From assembly GCA_004194705.1 (NCBI GenBank), contig SADC01001204.1, forward strand, positions 2,046,001 through 2,110,000: a DNA stretch of 64,000 bases, read 5' to 3'. Every line of letters starts with the position of its first letter. The stretch's first letter is position 1. Below the pieces are notes generated by a model. The model saw nothing but the letters and a program-made list of their open reading frames with translations, was not told the DNA's origin and made no database searches. Below are positions 19,457 through 31,400 of this stretch, piece by piece. The DNA is from Ditylenchus dipsaci (Eukaryota; Nematoda; Chromadorea; Rhabditida; Anguinidae). Position numbers and translations under genes: made by a program.

Positions 19457-19831
19457 TAAGCTGACTAAAATCAGTTTTTTATAATTTAGTCGAAAAATCA
19501 AGGAGTTGGATACGTTATCCCTCCACAATTAAAGGACCTCGCCGTTTCTTGGAAAGAACTGGTTGCTATAGTTGCTAAAAAATTAAAAGTCAAACTATAA
19601 TCTTTTGAAAATCTTTTAAATAACACGAATCTGCCCTGAGAATTAGGATATGTCAAATAAAAACACGACTTTTACTAGAATTTTTTTTTGTCTGCATGTG
19701 GACATGTAGGTCTGTATGAATGTGAACTGGGTGCACTAATAAAACATCTGTGCATAATGGCTCTGAGTTCTTACTGTACCGCGGCTCTTCTGCGACGAGA
19801 CAACTGTTCTGTTACTCCGGACCAACAATTC

Positions 19832-19994
19832 TACTGCAGTTGCCGGTGCCAAAATATGCCATGGTCCCCCTGTTTTTTTAAAGGTGCTCAAGTTGATTAA
19901 AATAGTCATCTAAACCACCATAATCACCATATTCCCAAAAAGTTTAGCTGTTAACAGGAGGACCACCTATTTTGGCACCAGTAACAGCGGTAGA
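19832..19994. repeat. palindrome with GGTCC module
   Basis: CTACTGCAGTTGCCGGTGCC and GGCACCAGTAACAGCGGTAG are arms; GGTCCCCCTGTT faces AACAGGAGGACC inside. Confidence 0.6.
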
Positions 19995-21224
19995 TCCGTG
20001 AACTTATTGAACTCAATTAATATATAAATGTTGACACATGATTCGTGAAAAGTGTGAATACGGCTTGGATGCCTCCGATCATACTTGCACGGGCGCCGAT
20101 TTTTCACAAGCCCGGCGCTGGCGTTTTTGTCTTGGGATGGACTCCTATCATTTAAAAGCTTTTCCTGTATTCTCACCTCAATTCTACTGGATGATCGATG
20201 CACCAACCAAATCAAGTGGTCGTTTATTTGGTGTGAATTTTTTTCTATGTTTCTTATTTCGCGCCCTAGGACAAATTGCACTCGCCAAAAGTTTTTTTAA
20301 TAATAGTCATAACCTTGTTTTTATCCAGATATCAAGCCTCAGAGTGGGTAGGAGAACCACCTGGTATCCCCTCTGAATGGCTTAACCGCCTCTAGCATCC
20401 AAAAATTTGGATTTAGCTGAAAGTACAGGGTGCGGCAAGAAAATCGGCCGATTTCAAATAGTCATAACTTTTTGTTCTGACGCGATCTCGATAAAAGGTT
20501 TTTGCGTTTGACTTCTATCCTCAAATCAATGTACTCTAGCCAGAATCATGTCCTGAACAAAAATTGATACTGCCGAAACAGCGATTTGACCTGCAGGAAC
20601 CACATTTCGAGTAAGTTTCTATCCGTAGGATATTCGGCTGATACCCAAGTAAGCAAATGCTCAGCCTTCAAAATTTTTACTGGTTTTTGACTTTATTGTT
20701 AGTAAAAGGGTACAACAGACAATAACACTCAAAAACAACTTGAACAAAATTTCTAACAGCTTTCGAGCTTCAGAGCTCCTTATCAGGCGCCGTTTGGGTC
20801 GGGCGTCATTTGTCCCAGGGCGGAAAAAGGGCGGGCGCCAATTGTCCTAGGGCGCGAAAAGACTCAGGCGCCATTTGTCCGCTACCCTGAAACACACAAA
20901 CAGTGCTTAACACCGTTTTTTGGGAAGAGTTGCTATACCAAACTTAGGCCTTGATTTTGACTGAATTATAGATCAGCTTCTCAAGAGATTTGAACGAAAT
21001 GAAAAATCAAGAAACAATCAGGAACCTAAAGTGTACCAAAAATATTTCAAAAATTTAATTTCACACAAATTTCAGAAAAACCTAGCAAAAAAGTACTATT
21101 TAGAAAAATATTCTCATATTATCCAGCATTTAGGTGTTTAAAAAATTAAATGATTTAATTAACAAACAATGATTAAGAAAAAAACTGTTTAAAGATTATT
21201 TCTGATTAGTGAAATCTTTTGCAG
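19995..21224. other. intergenic repeats
   Basis: Contains a fragment of the GGCGCC element (about 20080-20120), a mariner-type end (CAGGGTGCGGCAAG from 20427) without its partner, and about three irregular units of GGGCGCCATTTGTCC (20785-20880). No convincing exon; the open frame over 20038-20376 crosses these repeats. Confidence 0.4.
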
Positions 21225-21439
21225 GGCTGTTTTTTTTAGTTCATTACCACAAACATGCTTTGGCAAAGAAGAGAAGAGTCATAGACACATGTTTAATCGA
21301 ACAAAAACCAAAAAACGTGTGCAAAACAAGCTTCACTGACCCAAAATCAACAACTACTCCCTCGAAAAGAATTACTTTATTGACATCTAAAATAGTAGAG
21401 GTCAAAAAACGTAAACATATTTTTTCGAAATATAAATGA
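21225..21439 (+). CDS. possible terminal exon, basic protein tail
   Basis: After CTTTTGCAG, one frame stays open to a stop at 21437-21439, lysine-rich (KKRRVIDTCLIEQKPK, then IVEVKKRKHIFSKYK). A second frame is also open for the first third, so the reading is unsure. No family recognised. Confidence 0.25.
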
Positions 21440-21589
21440 AGTGCTATAGAAAAAAATTTTGCCACTATCGCGTTGGCATCTCTAAAAAAGTGTGCTTGGT
21501 CGCCCTGTTGTTTTATTTTTGATTTGTTTTTCTCAAATTATAAAATAGGATTAAAAAAACGCTATCTAATCCTTATTTGACAAAATTAA

Positions 21590-21776
21590 CTTGGGCGACC
21601 AAGGCAAAAGACTTTTAAAGGACCATGATCTTCACGCGCAGTGGCATGTGCAACATTTGATTTGCGGGACACTTCTCTTTCGTCTCTTTCGTACCAAATC
21701 AATTTTTGCATGTGCCACTGCGCGCAAAAAACTATGGTCTTTTGAAAAATATTTTGCCTTGGTCGCCCAAGTTCTT
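21590..21776. repeat. palindrome with GACCAAGGC module
   Basis: GGGCGACCAAGGCAAAAGAC...CATGATC...GCGCAGTGGCATGTGC on the left is mirrored on the right, ending TTTGCCTTGGTCGCCC. Confidence 0.7.
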
Positions 21777-22189
21777 TTCGGTAAATTAGGCTTAGACAAG
21801 GATAGGCCAGCGTATTTTTTATTGCTTTTTACAATTTGAGAAAAACAAATTGATAAAACATTCTGGACGAAAGAGAACTGTCCCCGCCAATTCAAATATT
21901 GCAAATTCCAAAAACCATGGTCTTCTGATAATTTTCTATCAAAATAAATTTTTCGCAAAAAATAAATTTTGTCGGATTGTAAACTGCGTGCACATTATAT
22001 TTGCTGAATTTGCTAGAAAAATTTGGCCGGTATATTTGTGGTAGTATGACCGTAACATTAATGTGATATACTCGTAGAACTACTAGAATTAATTAAATGT
22101 TAGCTTGAAGCTGTAAAAAATGCAGTGAAAATTGAAAATTAAACATTTTACAAGGTGTTTCGACTTTCGTGGAATTATTTTTTCAGTAT

Positions 22190-22441
22190 GGCTCTATTCA
22201 GATCGGCGGCACCTTTTTTGCCTTGGTCCCCCTGTTGTTTTTTCTTGAAAAATGCCTTGGTCCCCCCTGTTGTTTTGAAGGTGATCATGGTTAAGGTGAT
22301 CATGTTGACCATAATCATCATGATCACCATAATCACAGTGTTACAATAACCATAATGAACAGGGGGGACCAAGGCATTTTTCAAGAAAAAACAACAGGGG
22401 GGACCAAGGCAAAAAAGGTGCCCGCCGATCTGAATAGAGCC
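22190..22441. mobile_element. GGCTCTATTC palindrome flanked by 34-35 bp direct repeats
   Basis: Arms GGCTCTATTCAGATCGGCGG...GCCTTGGTCC (twice per arm) are fully mirrored. Direct repeats GTGTTTCGACTTTCGTGG-AATTATTTT...TCAGTA flank it at 22155-22188 and 22442-22476. The centre is built of GATCATG/CATGATC words. Confidence 0.8.
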
Positions 22442-23079
22442 GTGTTTCGACTTTCGTGGAATTATTTTTCTCAGTAAAAAGAGAAAACTTAGAAAACAAA
22501 ATGACACAAAACAATGAACACAAATTTTTATTGTAGTTTTACCTCAAAAATAAGAAAAAAAACATAGTAAATTTCTTCTAAATTCTCGTAATGCTACGCT
22601 TTTGAATTTCGATGCACATTAGAGTGGGCAACCAAAACTGTTTATTGCTAGCTGACTTGTTCTGAAAAAGCCTTCGCCTGAGTAATCCTAGATTAGCAGG
22701 TTGTCGTCAATAGATATGATCGTTAATGAAGTATCACAATAAGAAAGCGCATGCGGAACCTTAGCATGTCAAATTTTGTCATAAAATTGTATTTGCTTTT
22801 GACTCAAAAGTTTTGAGTAATCTTTTCACATTATATTTTAGACTAAACAAAACCTGTCTTTTTTAACACTAGAAAAGGCGTCCGTGACTTTTGTTCATTC
22901 TAGCACAGTTTTTCATACTGATTCTTGTGGTGCTGGTCGTTTTCTCATGACCGATGGAAAAAGTAGGTTGAAAATGTATGTGGGCTACAACTTATATGCA
23001 AAAACTCGGAACATTGACGTCCAACGCCCAAAACCACCATTTGCTGAAATGCCGATTTCCAATGAAAGTCACACATGAG

Positions 23080-23241
23080 TACGTTATATCTGTGTATAAC
23101 TGCTCAATGCGTAGTAGAGACTTTAGAGAAATTCAAGAGCTACGACATAGACAAAAAGTTAGCACAGAAGTAAACAAAATTTACTCCATGATTAAAGGAG
23201 AAGAAGCAGAACCAGCTGTTTTACTGGTATTGGAGTCTAAA
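23080..23241 (+). pseudogene. exon-like fragment inside the piggyBac-like element
   Basis: Open frame containing CSMRSRDFREIQELRHRQK and VNKIYSMIKGEEAEPAVLL, ending at AAAG|GTACC. It has protein-like composition but no family was recognised; it is not a piggyBac transposase motif. Either captured host sequence or a relic of the element's own gene. Confidence 0.35.
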
Positions 23242-23750
23242 GGGTACCTACCTCAGTTTTTCTGTCAATTTTTCAGTAATAATTTTGCTCACAATATACC
23301 AAAATGCTCGGCATGGAATATACAACAGAATTTGAATTGGACTTACAAGACAAGAAGCAAATATAACAAATTTGAGCCAAAATAATTTGGCCCCAGAATC
23401 CCACGAAAAACTGGTGGCTTTTGGATGGATATTCAGGTGGCTGTGACTTGATTTTGCAATTTTCTCAGAATTTCATAGGGCTCTTCCAAAAATTAACAAC
23501 ATCACGTGATAGAGCACGAAAAACTGAAACAGATGGTTTGAGTGGAAAATCGGCTTGTAAGGAAAATGGTGGTTTTGGCGTTGGACGTCAGTGGTTCGAG
23601 TTTTTTCATATAAAGTTTTTTTAAATATTTTTTTCACATTTACATTTTTTTCATTTAGTTTTTTTTCATGTAAATTGTGGCCCACATACTCTCATTCGAA
23701 ATAGAAGATCACAGCGTCATTTTGACATATTCATGATGTGTCTCGCAGAA

Positions 23751-24150
23751 ATTTGGCCCTATCCCTCAATGCGTACCGATTTTCAAGCTTGTTACCCTTG
23801 TTTTTGGCTTAGGCAAGGGTATTCCAGCGTATGTTGGGACGGACTTAAAGAAGTTTTTCAGAGTTTGAAAAAAACTCCTTTGAATGCTTCCTAACATACG
23901 CTGGCCTACCTTTGCCTAAGCTTAAAAAACAACCAGGAAACCAATTCACATACGGGTGAGAAGCCCAATTTTTTTTTGTTAAAAATTGGTCGCTATGTTT
24001 TAAAAAGGACTCAAACCTGAATCTAAGATATGTTTCAATCCGTCATAACATACGCTGACTAGCGCCTGCCCCAGTTTGAAAATTATAAAAAATTAGCAGG
24101 GGAGACCAAGCTTAAAAATCGGTACCCATTGAGGGATAGGGCTGAAAATT
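23751..24150. repeat. nested palindrome, CCCTATCCCTCAATG ends
   Basis: GGCCCTATCCCTCAATGCG and CATTGAGGGATAGGGC flank GTACCGATTTT/AAAAATCGGTACC; inside are GGCTTAGGCAAGGGTA and AGCGTATGTTGGGAC arms. Same family as 62307-62575. Confidence 0.7.
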
Positions 24151-24398
24151 CATTGTGCTTCCAAATGGCATGTCAAGGGATCATGTAATTTAGAAAATTT
24201 CAACCTACTTTTTGATGGACTCTTTCTATCCGTCATAAGAAAACGACCGGCACCAAAAGAATCAGCATGAAAAACTGTGCTAGAATAAACAATACTCTCA
24301 GACGGCCTTTCTAGTGTTAAACTTATTATTTAAATGTTCTTTTGATTGGCTTTCTGTTTATTTCTTAAATATAGAATATATATTATAAAAGCGTTAAA

Positions 24399-25865
24399 AT
24401 GTTGATATACTATTTATTTGCTGTGCCTTACAGAAGGTTTTTAAATCCTAAATACAGTGCAAGACCCTTGGCTTCTTCAATTGTTCGGGCCTATATTCGT
24501 AAGCGTTCATTTCCATCTTGGACATCTTTTTTCCTGCCATACAAGTAAGCTTCTTACTTTTTATAAGATAAATTCAAGTGATTCTAGGCATGTTCAAGAT
24601 GATCTTTTTGGTGAAAAACACATTAATTTTGACGTAGATGGACACAACTATCACATGTTAAGGTGTTTCTTAATTTATTATTTAAAAAAAAATCCTGTTT
24701 TTTAAACTGAATAGACACTACTCAATTTTTCAATATTTATTTTTACGGTAGAAAATATATATTGCAGGATTGGATGCTATCCTTATGTCAAGTACCACTG
24801 CACACAACGCCCAAGTCAAGATCTTCATCTTGAAAACAGGTTGTACAAAGCGCTCACTGTCATTAATTTAGGTAATCTTGTAGTATTAAATTTGCTCTTG
24901 GATATTGGCATTTTGGCCACAACCAGGAGTGTACCCAGGGGGGGGTGCATGTCGTGGCAGGGGGCTCACGTGCCCCCCCCCGTCATATTTTTTTCCGTGT
25001 AGGTAAAATGGCCTAAAAATGGCCAGGTGCCCCTTCCATCAGAAATTCCTGCGTACGCCACCGACCACGGCTAAGTTCTATGAACCGCCCCATTGACCAT
25101 AAACGGGTTGATTGATTTCCGGTTGATCAAGTGATTGATGAAATTAAACGAACGGTGGCCCACCGCGAATCAACCGGTTGATAACGTCGATTTATTTAAC
25201 AAGTCTACATGTAAGATCGCTCCCTTCCCTCAAGAACAGCAAAAAGCTCTTGTGTATCGGAGTGCTATTATACCGTAGTTCCTCTAATAAAAAACCCGAA
25301 TCTTATATTTTTCAACTACCTGAAAATTTGAATGTCAATCAAAAACGGCTTTAACTCTGAAATTCTAGTCAAATATAGGGATGGAGGACAGGGTGAGCAA
25401 CTCAATTTTAAAATTCCGGACATTTTTTGTTTCATAAATACGCGCATTTGCTCTCATTTTTTGTTCGAACAATGTTACATATTGCGCCCTAATTATGAAA
25501 CAAATTCGAAGAAAGATAAAGCAAATCCGGGAAATGCCTGGAAAACCGGTAAAGTTGGTCACCCTGGGAAGGGGGGAGGGGGGGGAGGTGGTCGTGGTGA
25601 TCTTTATCAGATTGGGATCTTTTATTAGTGGAAGTATGGAATCCAGATTTGACTGTGCGACTATTAAAACAACACTTTCTTGAATTTTTTATAATATTGT
25701 TACTTTAGCACCGCTAGATATACTGCAATAAAAAGCAATAATTTAGGCATACCATGTCTCTTGTATGGCCTTGCTGCTATTTTTTTGAAAAAGCACACTG
25801 ATGAAATTGTCTATCAGGGTAAAACAATACCCATTCACTTTTTGATGTTGGAAGAGCATACTTGA
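24399..25865 (+). CDS. C15orf61: C15orf61 homologue, complete
   Basis: Four exons: 24399-24544, 24588-24662, 24768-24871 and 25747-25865, giving 147 residues with consistent phases and no frame shift. Motifs in order: ATG-led N-terminus, RKRSFPSWTSFFLPY, FGEKHINFDVDGHNYHMLR, CYPYVKYHC, LENRLYKALTVINLG, IPCLLYGL, ending HFLMLEEHT. This is colinear with vertebrate C15orf61 (157 residues; WTSFCVPY, NYHVLR, FIKYHC, VVNLGIP). The function of that family is not established; the short hydrophobic stretch at IPCLLYGLAAIFL may be a membrane segment. The start was chosen as the first in-frame ATG giving a family-like length. Intron 3 (24872-25746) holds a GGCGTAC-type MITE and a truncated TA/CCGTA MITE. 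Confidence 0.9.
24925..25065. mobile_element. GGCGTACGCCACC-type MITE
   Basis: GGAGTGTACCCAGGGGGG at the left and TGCGTACGCCACC at the right, with CTCACGTGCCCCC inside. In intron 3 of the C15orf61 homologue. Confidence 0.5.
25273..25390. mobile_element. truncated TA/CCGTA MITE
   Basis: TA-CCGTAGTTCCTCTAATAA and the core GGCTTTAACTCTGAAATTCTAG match 6266-6422; no right end found. Confidence 0.5.
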
Positions 25866-26643
25866 AGTTAATTGTGTTAGCTAGCATTATCCGGTTACCG
25901 CAATGGAGGTGCGCAGTCCAAGTTTGAAGTTTTTGACCACCCGGAACTCTCTAATTTCAGCTCAAAAACACGGTCAAAGCCGTCGACGTAATAAAAAGTG
26001 AATACCACCTTCATAATTTTTTTCTAACCTTAAACTTCTACTTGCATTGTGGCTAAGGCTTCCAATTTCAAAGTTATAGCTGACAAAGTTTTATACTTTA
26101 AAATTGAACTTTTTCTGTATATAAAGAACTTATTCGAGAGTATTCTTTGATGCAAAGCAAATAAATACTGACCATCGAATGAAACGATTTGACCTCACTA
26201 TGATTCCATACAATAATTAAGCCGAAAATAAAAACTTACTTAAAATCAAAACAAACTACTTTTCCTGTCCTGAAATTACGTAACGAAACTGGTTTGTTAA
26301 GGCCAAAATTGCGATTTTACTCATCAAGTGGCCAAAACCCAGGGTGGGTCCTACCTGGTCCTACCTCGTGTAAATCCACCTGGATGACCGAAAGGAACAA
26401 AAGTTCGTCACATACGAAAATTAACTCTTTACCGTAGTAAACTTGTGCAGGAAATCCGGTTTGACAGTACCAAAAGTGCAATATTGGTCAATGTAGCGCT
26501 AACAAACCCAATTTGCTACGCAATCGGAGTACCTATCAAACACCACAATCCGAACAACAAATTTATTTTGGACCCTACAACAGGTGACTAAGCGATACAA
26601 CAATTTAACGAGCGAAATATATTGGAGAATCACTTATGTTTTC
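25866..26643. other. intergenic, nothing recognised
   Basis: Space between the converging C15orf61 homologue and RPS18. No repeat ends or exons recognised. Confidence 0.4.
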
Positions 26644-27443
26644 TCAACAGCCCTTTTTCTTGGAAACTCCAACAGTGCGACCCTTGCGACCAGTAGTCTT
26701 GGTGTGCTGTCCACGAACGCGAAGACCCCAGTAGTGACGCAAGCCTCGGTGCAGACGAATCTTCTTCATGCGCTCAAAGTCATCACGGTTCTTGCTTTCC
26801 AGATTGGTAGACAGGACCTGTAAAAGGTACGAAGTAGAGGTGGCTCGGAATCGATATTTAACCGGAACCGGAATTTAACTTTTACTAAAACCAGAACCGG
26901 ATCCGGAATTTAAGTTTTGTAAAAACCGGAACCGGAATTTAAGTTTTCTCGAAAACCGGAACCAGAATTACATATTTTTTCGCGACCGGGACCAGAATCC
27001 GGAAAAGGGCCAGTATTCCGGTAAACCGGAACTATAATTCCGGGCAAAATCTAGTATGAAGGTATAATGTGATGTATCCAAATAAAGTAAATGTGACCAA
27101 CCTGCGAGTTCTTGCCATCCTTGATGTCTTTCTGTCGATTGAAAAACCAGTCGGGAATCTTGAACGACGCCGGATTGAGCATGATGTTCGTCAACTTCTC
27201 CATTTCTTCGTCTGATAGCTCTCCAGCACGCTTGTCGATGCTGACATCAGCTTTGCAGCACACGGCGAAGGCGAAACGGCGGCCGACTCCCTGCAAACAT
27301 AGCTTTGTCAAATGGTTTGGAAAAAAAATAATTGAGAACTAACCTTGATAGCAGTGAGCGCGTAGGGCAATTTACAATTTCCAGATGTTTGTATTCATCA
27401 CACGATGGATGTGCTGAAACTTCTCTGGCATAACGAGCGACAT
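26644..27443 (-). CDS. RPS18: ribosomal protein S18 (uS13), frame broken
   Basis: Small-subunit protein at the head of the 40S. Exons: 27344-27443 ([20 protein letters not shown], then LPYALTAIK), 27102-27290 ([34 protein letters not shown]) and 26644-26817 ([41 protein letters not shown] stop). Introns are 53 and 284 bp. In exon 1 two bases are missing where Asp of the conserved NTNIDGN should be, moving the frame into a stop. Two usually Arg positions read Cys (GNCK for GNRK; VCCKAD for VCRKAD), both one C-to-T step from CGT/CGC. Introns are kept, so it is not a retrocopy. Either an assembly error or a decaying duplicate. Confidence 0.93.
26840..27050. repeat. ACCGGAACCGGAATTTAAG repeats in RPS18 intron 2
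   Basis: About four irregular units of roughly 40 bp, each with AACCGGAACCGGAATTTAA, fill most of the intron. Probably a word-repeat MITE like those at 7409 and 17945. Confidence 0.65.
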
Positions 27444-27560
27444 TTCGATAGCTGAAAATAGAAGAGGGTGAATCGCAAAGTAAGGCAGTCCTTCCGGAAA
27501 AGACAGAGACACAAATATGACACTTAGTTGTCGGTCAAACTTACGACCAGATACCAAAGA
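27444..27560 (-). promoter_or_regulatory. RPS18 5' UTR intron and TOP-like leader
   Basis: On the minus strand TTTTCAG|CTATCGAAATG precedes the start codon, and a strong GGTC|GTAAGTTTG donor lies at 27544/27545, giving a 93-bp leader intron (27452-27544). Just upstream is CTCTTTGG, a short pyrimidine run as expected at the start of ribosomal protein mRNAs. Inference only. Confidence 0.45.
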
Positions 27561-27577
27561 GCATAGTAACTCTAAGG

Positions 27578-27702
27578 CCGAAAAGTCGATAAAATTTCGA
27601 TAAAAATCGATAAAAAGTTTTATCGATTTTTATCGATTTTTTTTGAATAATTCTCGTTTGAATCGATTTTATCGAAATCGATAAATTTATCGATTTGTCA
27701 CA
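27578..27702. repeat. ATCGATAAAA repeats
   Basis: AAAAATCGATAAAA and TTTTATCGATTTTT words face each other, forming hairpins just upstream of the RPS18 leader. Confidence 0.65.
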
Positions 27703-27724
27703 CCATGCCCAAAAACCATGATAC

Positions 27725-28000
27725 GAGTACCCGCCTTTCAAATTATGACAGTAGCCCAAGTGCCCTCCCTCCAAAGAGTATTTTTCTCTAAGCAGACTTT
27801 TTTCATCTAAGCCTAAGGCCTAAGCCTAAGTCTTAGGCCTAAGCCTAAACCTGAGCCTAAGTTAGTGCACTAGGCATTGCAAAAAATAAAAGTTAAAAAA
27901 AATTAAGGGAACCCAAAATAGTACGCTTAGAGAAAAATACTCTTTGGAGGGGGCAGACACTTGGGCTTTTACGTCAAATTATTCCCATCGGCGACGGGCA
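27725..28000. mobile_element. GGGTACC-type element split by a CCCAAG-type MITE (core type B)
   Basis: Outer pieces GTACCCGCCTTTCAAA (27730) and ATTCCCATCGGCGACGGGC (27976) match 13905-15023. The insert (about 27752-27972) has GCCCAAGTGCC...AAAGAGTATTTTTCTC ends and an inner run of GCCTAAG/CTTAGGC words. Confidence 0.55.
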
Positions 28001-28444
28001 TTCCCTTCTAGGTTCTCTTTCAAAATGTTTTAAGATCACGCAGATCAGCGGTCAAATCACATGAAAAAACTTAGGCTGTTTCAAATTTTATGTTGAAATG
28101 TGAAATGAAAAATTTTAACCATCTTGATATGAAATAATTTAACCAACTTTAAAAAATGTAGATGCAAAGGAATTATTAAGATAAGAATCACTGCACATGT
28201 TTATTTGGGTTATTTTAAATTCGCGCTTTTCCGGTGTTTCTTCATTTGTGTTTTTATATGATTTTTTTTTGTTAAAATATGCCAATGCAGTTTGGTAAAC
28301 GCTAAAGATGTGTTCCATACTGCAAAAAATAGAACAATAAACTGTCTACGGTTAAATGATATGCCAAAAAACAACTAAACACCGAGATTTTTTTTGCTAA
28401 GCATTCCAAATATTTAATAAAACAATTAATTGTATAAAAAATAT

Positions 28445-31400
28445 CTACTGTATTTGTACATGAAACTGTCTGAAATAGACGTCTGCACTCTCTGAGCTTT
28501 TAACCTGCCTAATTTTTTTATCCTTCTCGATTCCTCTTATTAAAAACAAAAAAGTTGCAAATGTAGCCACTGCATAGACATCTGTGATCTAAATTTTTCC
28601 AGACGTTTAAAAATGTTTAACAACAAAAATATCGTAAAATATGCAAGTTCAAAGAAATAATTTTTTGAAAATAAATCTTACCAAAGTAGCTACTTCGATA
28701 AATGTTAAAAATTCCAAAGAATTGTTAAAAACCATGAACGTTTTTGCAACTGATACAGAAAACAGATAGCCCACGAAAATAGAAGAATGAACTAAGGCTA
28801 AAGGAAAAATTAATTGCATGCTTAATACATTTTCTTTAATTTGGTAGGCTGATCGCAGACTGTAGTTGTCAATTTCCTGAAAATAAATTATTGTCGATTT
28901 TACCACTTTTCCAAATTTCGGCTAATTTTTAATATAATATCTGTTTATGAACTATATACAGGGTGGCCCATCTTCTGGCCCTATACTCTGGCCCTATACT
29001 TTCTCCTTAGTCCCCTTTTGTTATTTTGCTTGAATTTTTTTATTTTGGTCGTTTGCATCATGGCTTTCTAGATTGCAGAATCAGTCTTTCGCCAAAACTG
29101 TCGAGCTAAGAAGTGGAACCAAAAAAAACCATAATTAGCTTACCTTCTATTTTGTCTATGAATAAAGTGGCGCAATAAAAAATCGGCTAGAGTAACAATT
29201 ATATCAGTTACTAGCAAAAAATAATTCATATAAAGGACTTTAGTTGCATTGTACACTGAGTTTAAGTTGCAAAAAGATTTCACAACACTGTAATCATCGT
29301 TGTAAAATATATAAAAAGTGTAGGCGCTTGACAAAAGCATCTGAAAGGGAGAAGTACAGACTCAAATTTCTTAGTTACAAATAAATTATTGGGCTGATTG
29401 ACACTTTAAAAGGATCATGACTTTTCTTTATCATGTCGATTTTGAAAATTTTCAATTTTCATTTCAAAATAAAACACATTGATTTTAGCAATCATGTTTC
29501 CGAATTATTATTTTTGTTTAGCTCCCTTCGGACTCCCGCGAGTCACGGGCAGGCATGTGCAAGGGCCGTACTTTGGCGGTCCGGCTCGCGCCGGCCTGTC
29601 ATTTATATAGTCAACATATTTTACATAGTCAACCGATTTCACACGGTGAAAAAATCTTACATAGTAAACTTAAAGCAAAGTTAAAGTTTTTCATTACCAG
29701 GTAATAACCATGGTTACCGACATTTCAATTACCATATTACTCTAAACACGACTTAGCACCTCAAAAAAGACCTTGTGATTTTGTTCTAAACTCACCTAGA
29801 GAGTTTGGTTTTACATGATGCCTTTACAAAATATCTTAGCCCTGTCGATTTTTGTCCCTTAACCAGCCTTGTTATAAAAAAAATTGGCAATAGATCCGTT
29901 ACTACAAGGTATTTCATTGAAAGTCATTTACTGGCTACATAATGAGACCAAACTCTAATGGGCAAATAAAAATCAAGCTAGCAAGGTTCCCTTCTTAGTG
30001 TCACACTAGCGCTTGCCCGCCCTACGGGCGGGTCTTATTTTCCGCTGATTTTTTCGTAGCACTTTTCGAATTTGTTTCGCTGATATTTACGCAGCATTTC
30101 TCGATATATTTTCCGCTCATATTTCTGTTGCGTTTTTCGATTTATTTCCTGCTGATATTTCCGTAGAATGGTTTTATTTCACTTTCAAAGGAATTTTAAA
30201 AATCTATAAAATCTGAGAAAACTACAGTCATATACCATCACTCTTAATGACTTATCCACTCTTTACACAGCCGACAAAGCGTTTATTTCTGTCGCGACTC
30301 GCGAGATTTACAAAAGCGTTCGCTTTATGCTCTCTGGTGAGATTCATAAAGGCACTTTTTCATGTTGCGGGATTTATAAACACACATAACCGAAACATGA
30401 GCCGTGAGCTATGAGGTCCTTTCCGAGACTCACAGAACTACTCTACTACTCTATTTGCTAACTTTTTAAGACGTGTGTGTGTTGCTATTTGATAAATGCA
30501 TATTTATGCAGAAGCGTTTGTCTTCTTTCCTGTGGCGAGACTCGTGAAAGCGTCTTTTAAACTGCTCCAGATGCTCAAGAAGCGATAATGAGAACACACA
30601 AAATCTCCTTGAAGAAGACTCGAGAAAATATTTAATTTAAACATGTTCTCGAGACATAATAAATCCATTTCCTTTGATCCAAAAATGAGCAAATATGAAC
30701 TAAGATATGCACATACTACACACGACACAGAACACAGACAACCAAAAAACATAAATTTCTATTGACAAACAAATACAGGCAATTGAAATTAAAGCGACAA
30801 ATTGAAGAATGAGCCGTGCGACCGAAACATGAGCCTTGAGCTATTGACTCGTTTCAGTTTACTATATTTGCTAATCCTTTTAGATGTGGGTGCAGAGATT
30901 TATAAAAGCATATTCTTGCTCTGCATGATTTACAAAAGCATTTCTATTTTTTCCTGTGGTCAGGCTTGTAAAATCGTATTTTGAACAGACCAAGAAGCGA
31001 TAATGAACAAAACCATTTTTCGCATAGGAATATATCAAAGCGTTTTTTTCTATGGGACGATTTATAGAAGCATTCGCTCTGTTTGATGCTGGAATTTTGC
31101 AGCAAGGTTTTACTTATTTCGTTGTGCTTCTTGTGGTGGTGGTTCACGAACAGCCAAGAAGAAATACATGAAAGTCAACGACGAAAGCGAGCCGATCGCT
31201 CCGCGTTCCCTAAGAGCAAAAATACGACAGTCTCGATGAAAAAGAGTCAAAGAGTTCTCATCTCAAAATAAAAGTCAACTAATCTCCTGTGATTTTGAAC
31301 TTAGAGCAAGCCACTCAGACAGATGACACATGAGACTACACATGACACAGAGGCTAAAAAGGCACAGAGGACAATAGGTACATAAGAAAATTAAATTTTA

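Larger units (their letters stand above)
22867..24316. mobile_element. piggyBac-like element carrying exon-like DNA
   Basis: TTAA at 22863-22866 and 24317-24320; ends CACTAGAAAAGGC and GCCTTTCTAGTG recall piggyBac termini. Inverted arms extend about 200 bp (CTAGCACAGTTTTTCAT, GGTCGTTTTCT, TGACGTCCAACGCC, AAAACCACCATTT). The right arm is interrupted by the palindrome 23751-24150. The loop (23080-23520) holds the exon-like stretch below. Confidence 0.75.

Noticed and set aside
20038..20376. 112-codon frame as a gene
   Set aside because: It crosses the GGCGCC element fragment, overlaps other open frames in the opposite strand, and shows no recognisable motif or splice structure.
26644..27443. 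RPS18 processed retrocopy
   Set aside because: Two coding introns and a leader intron are retained at family-like positions, with no poly-A tail.
27810..27862. TTAGGC-like run as a telomere or chromosome end
   Set aside because: It is short, degenerate, in mixed orientation and confined to the core of a MITE that recurs at 60216-60275.
30016..30032. GC hairpin followed by T-rich DNA, like a bacterial terminator
   Set aside because: The context is eukaryotic, and on the minus strand it has the exact spacing of a Helitron 3' hairpin.
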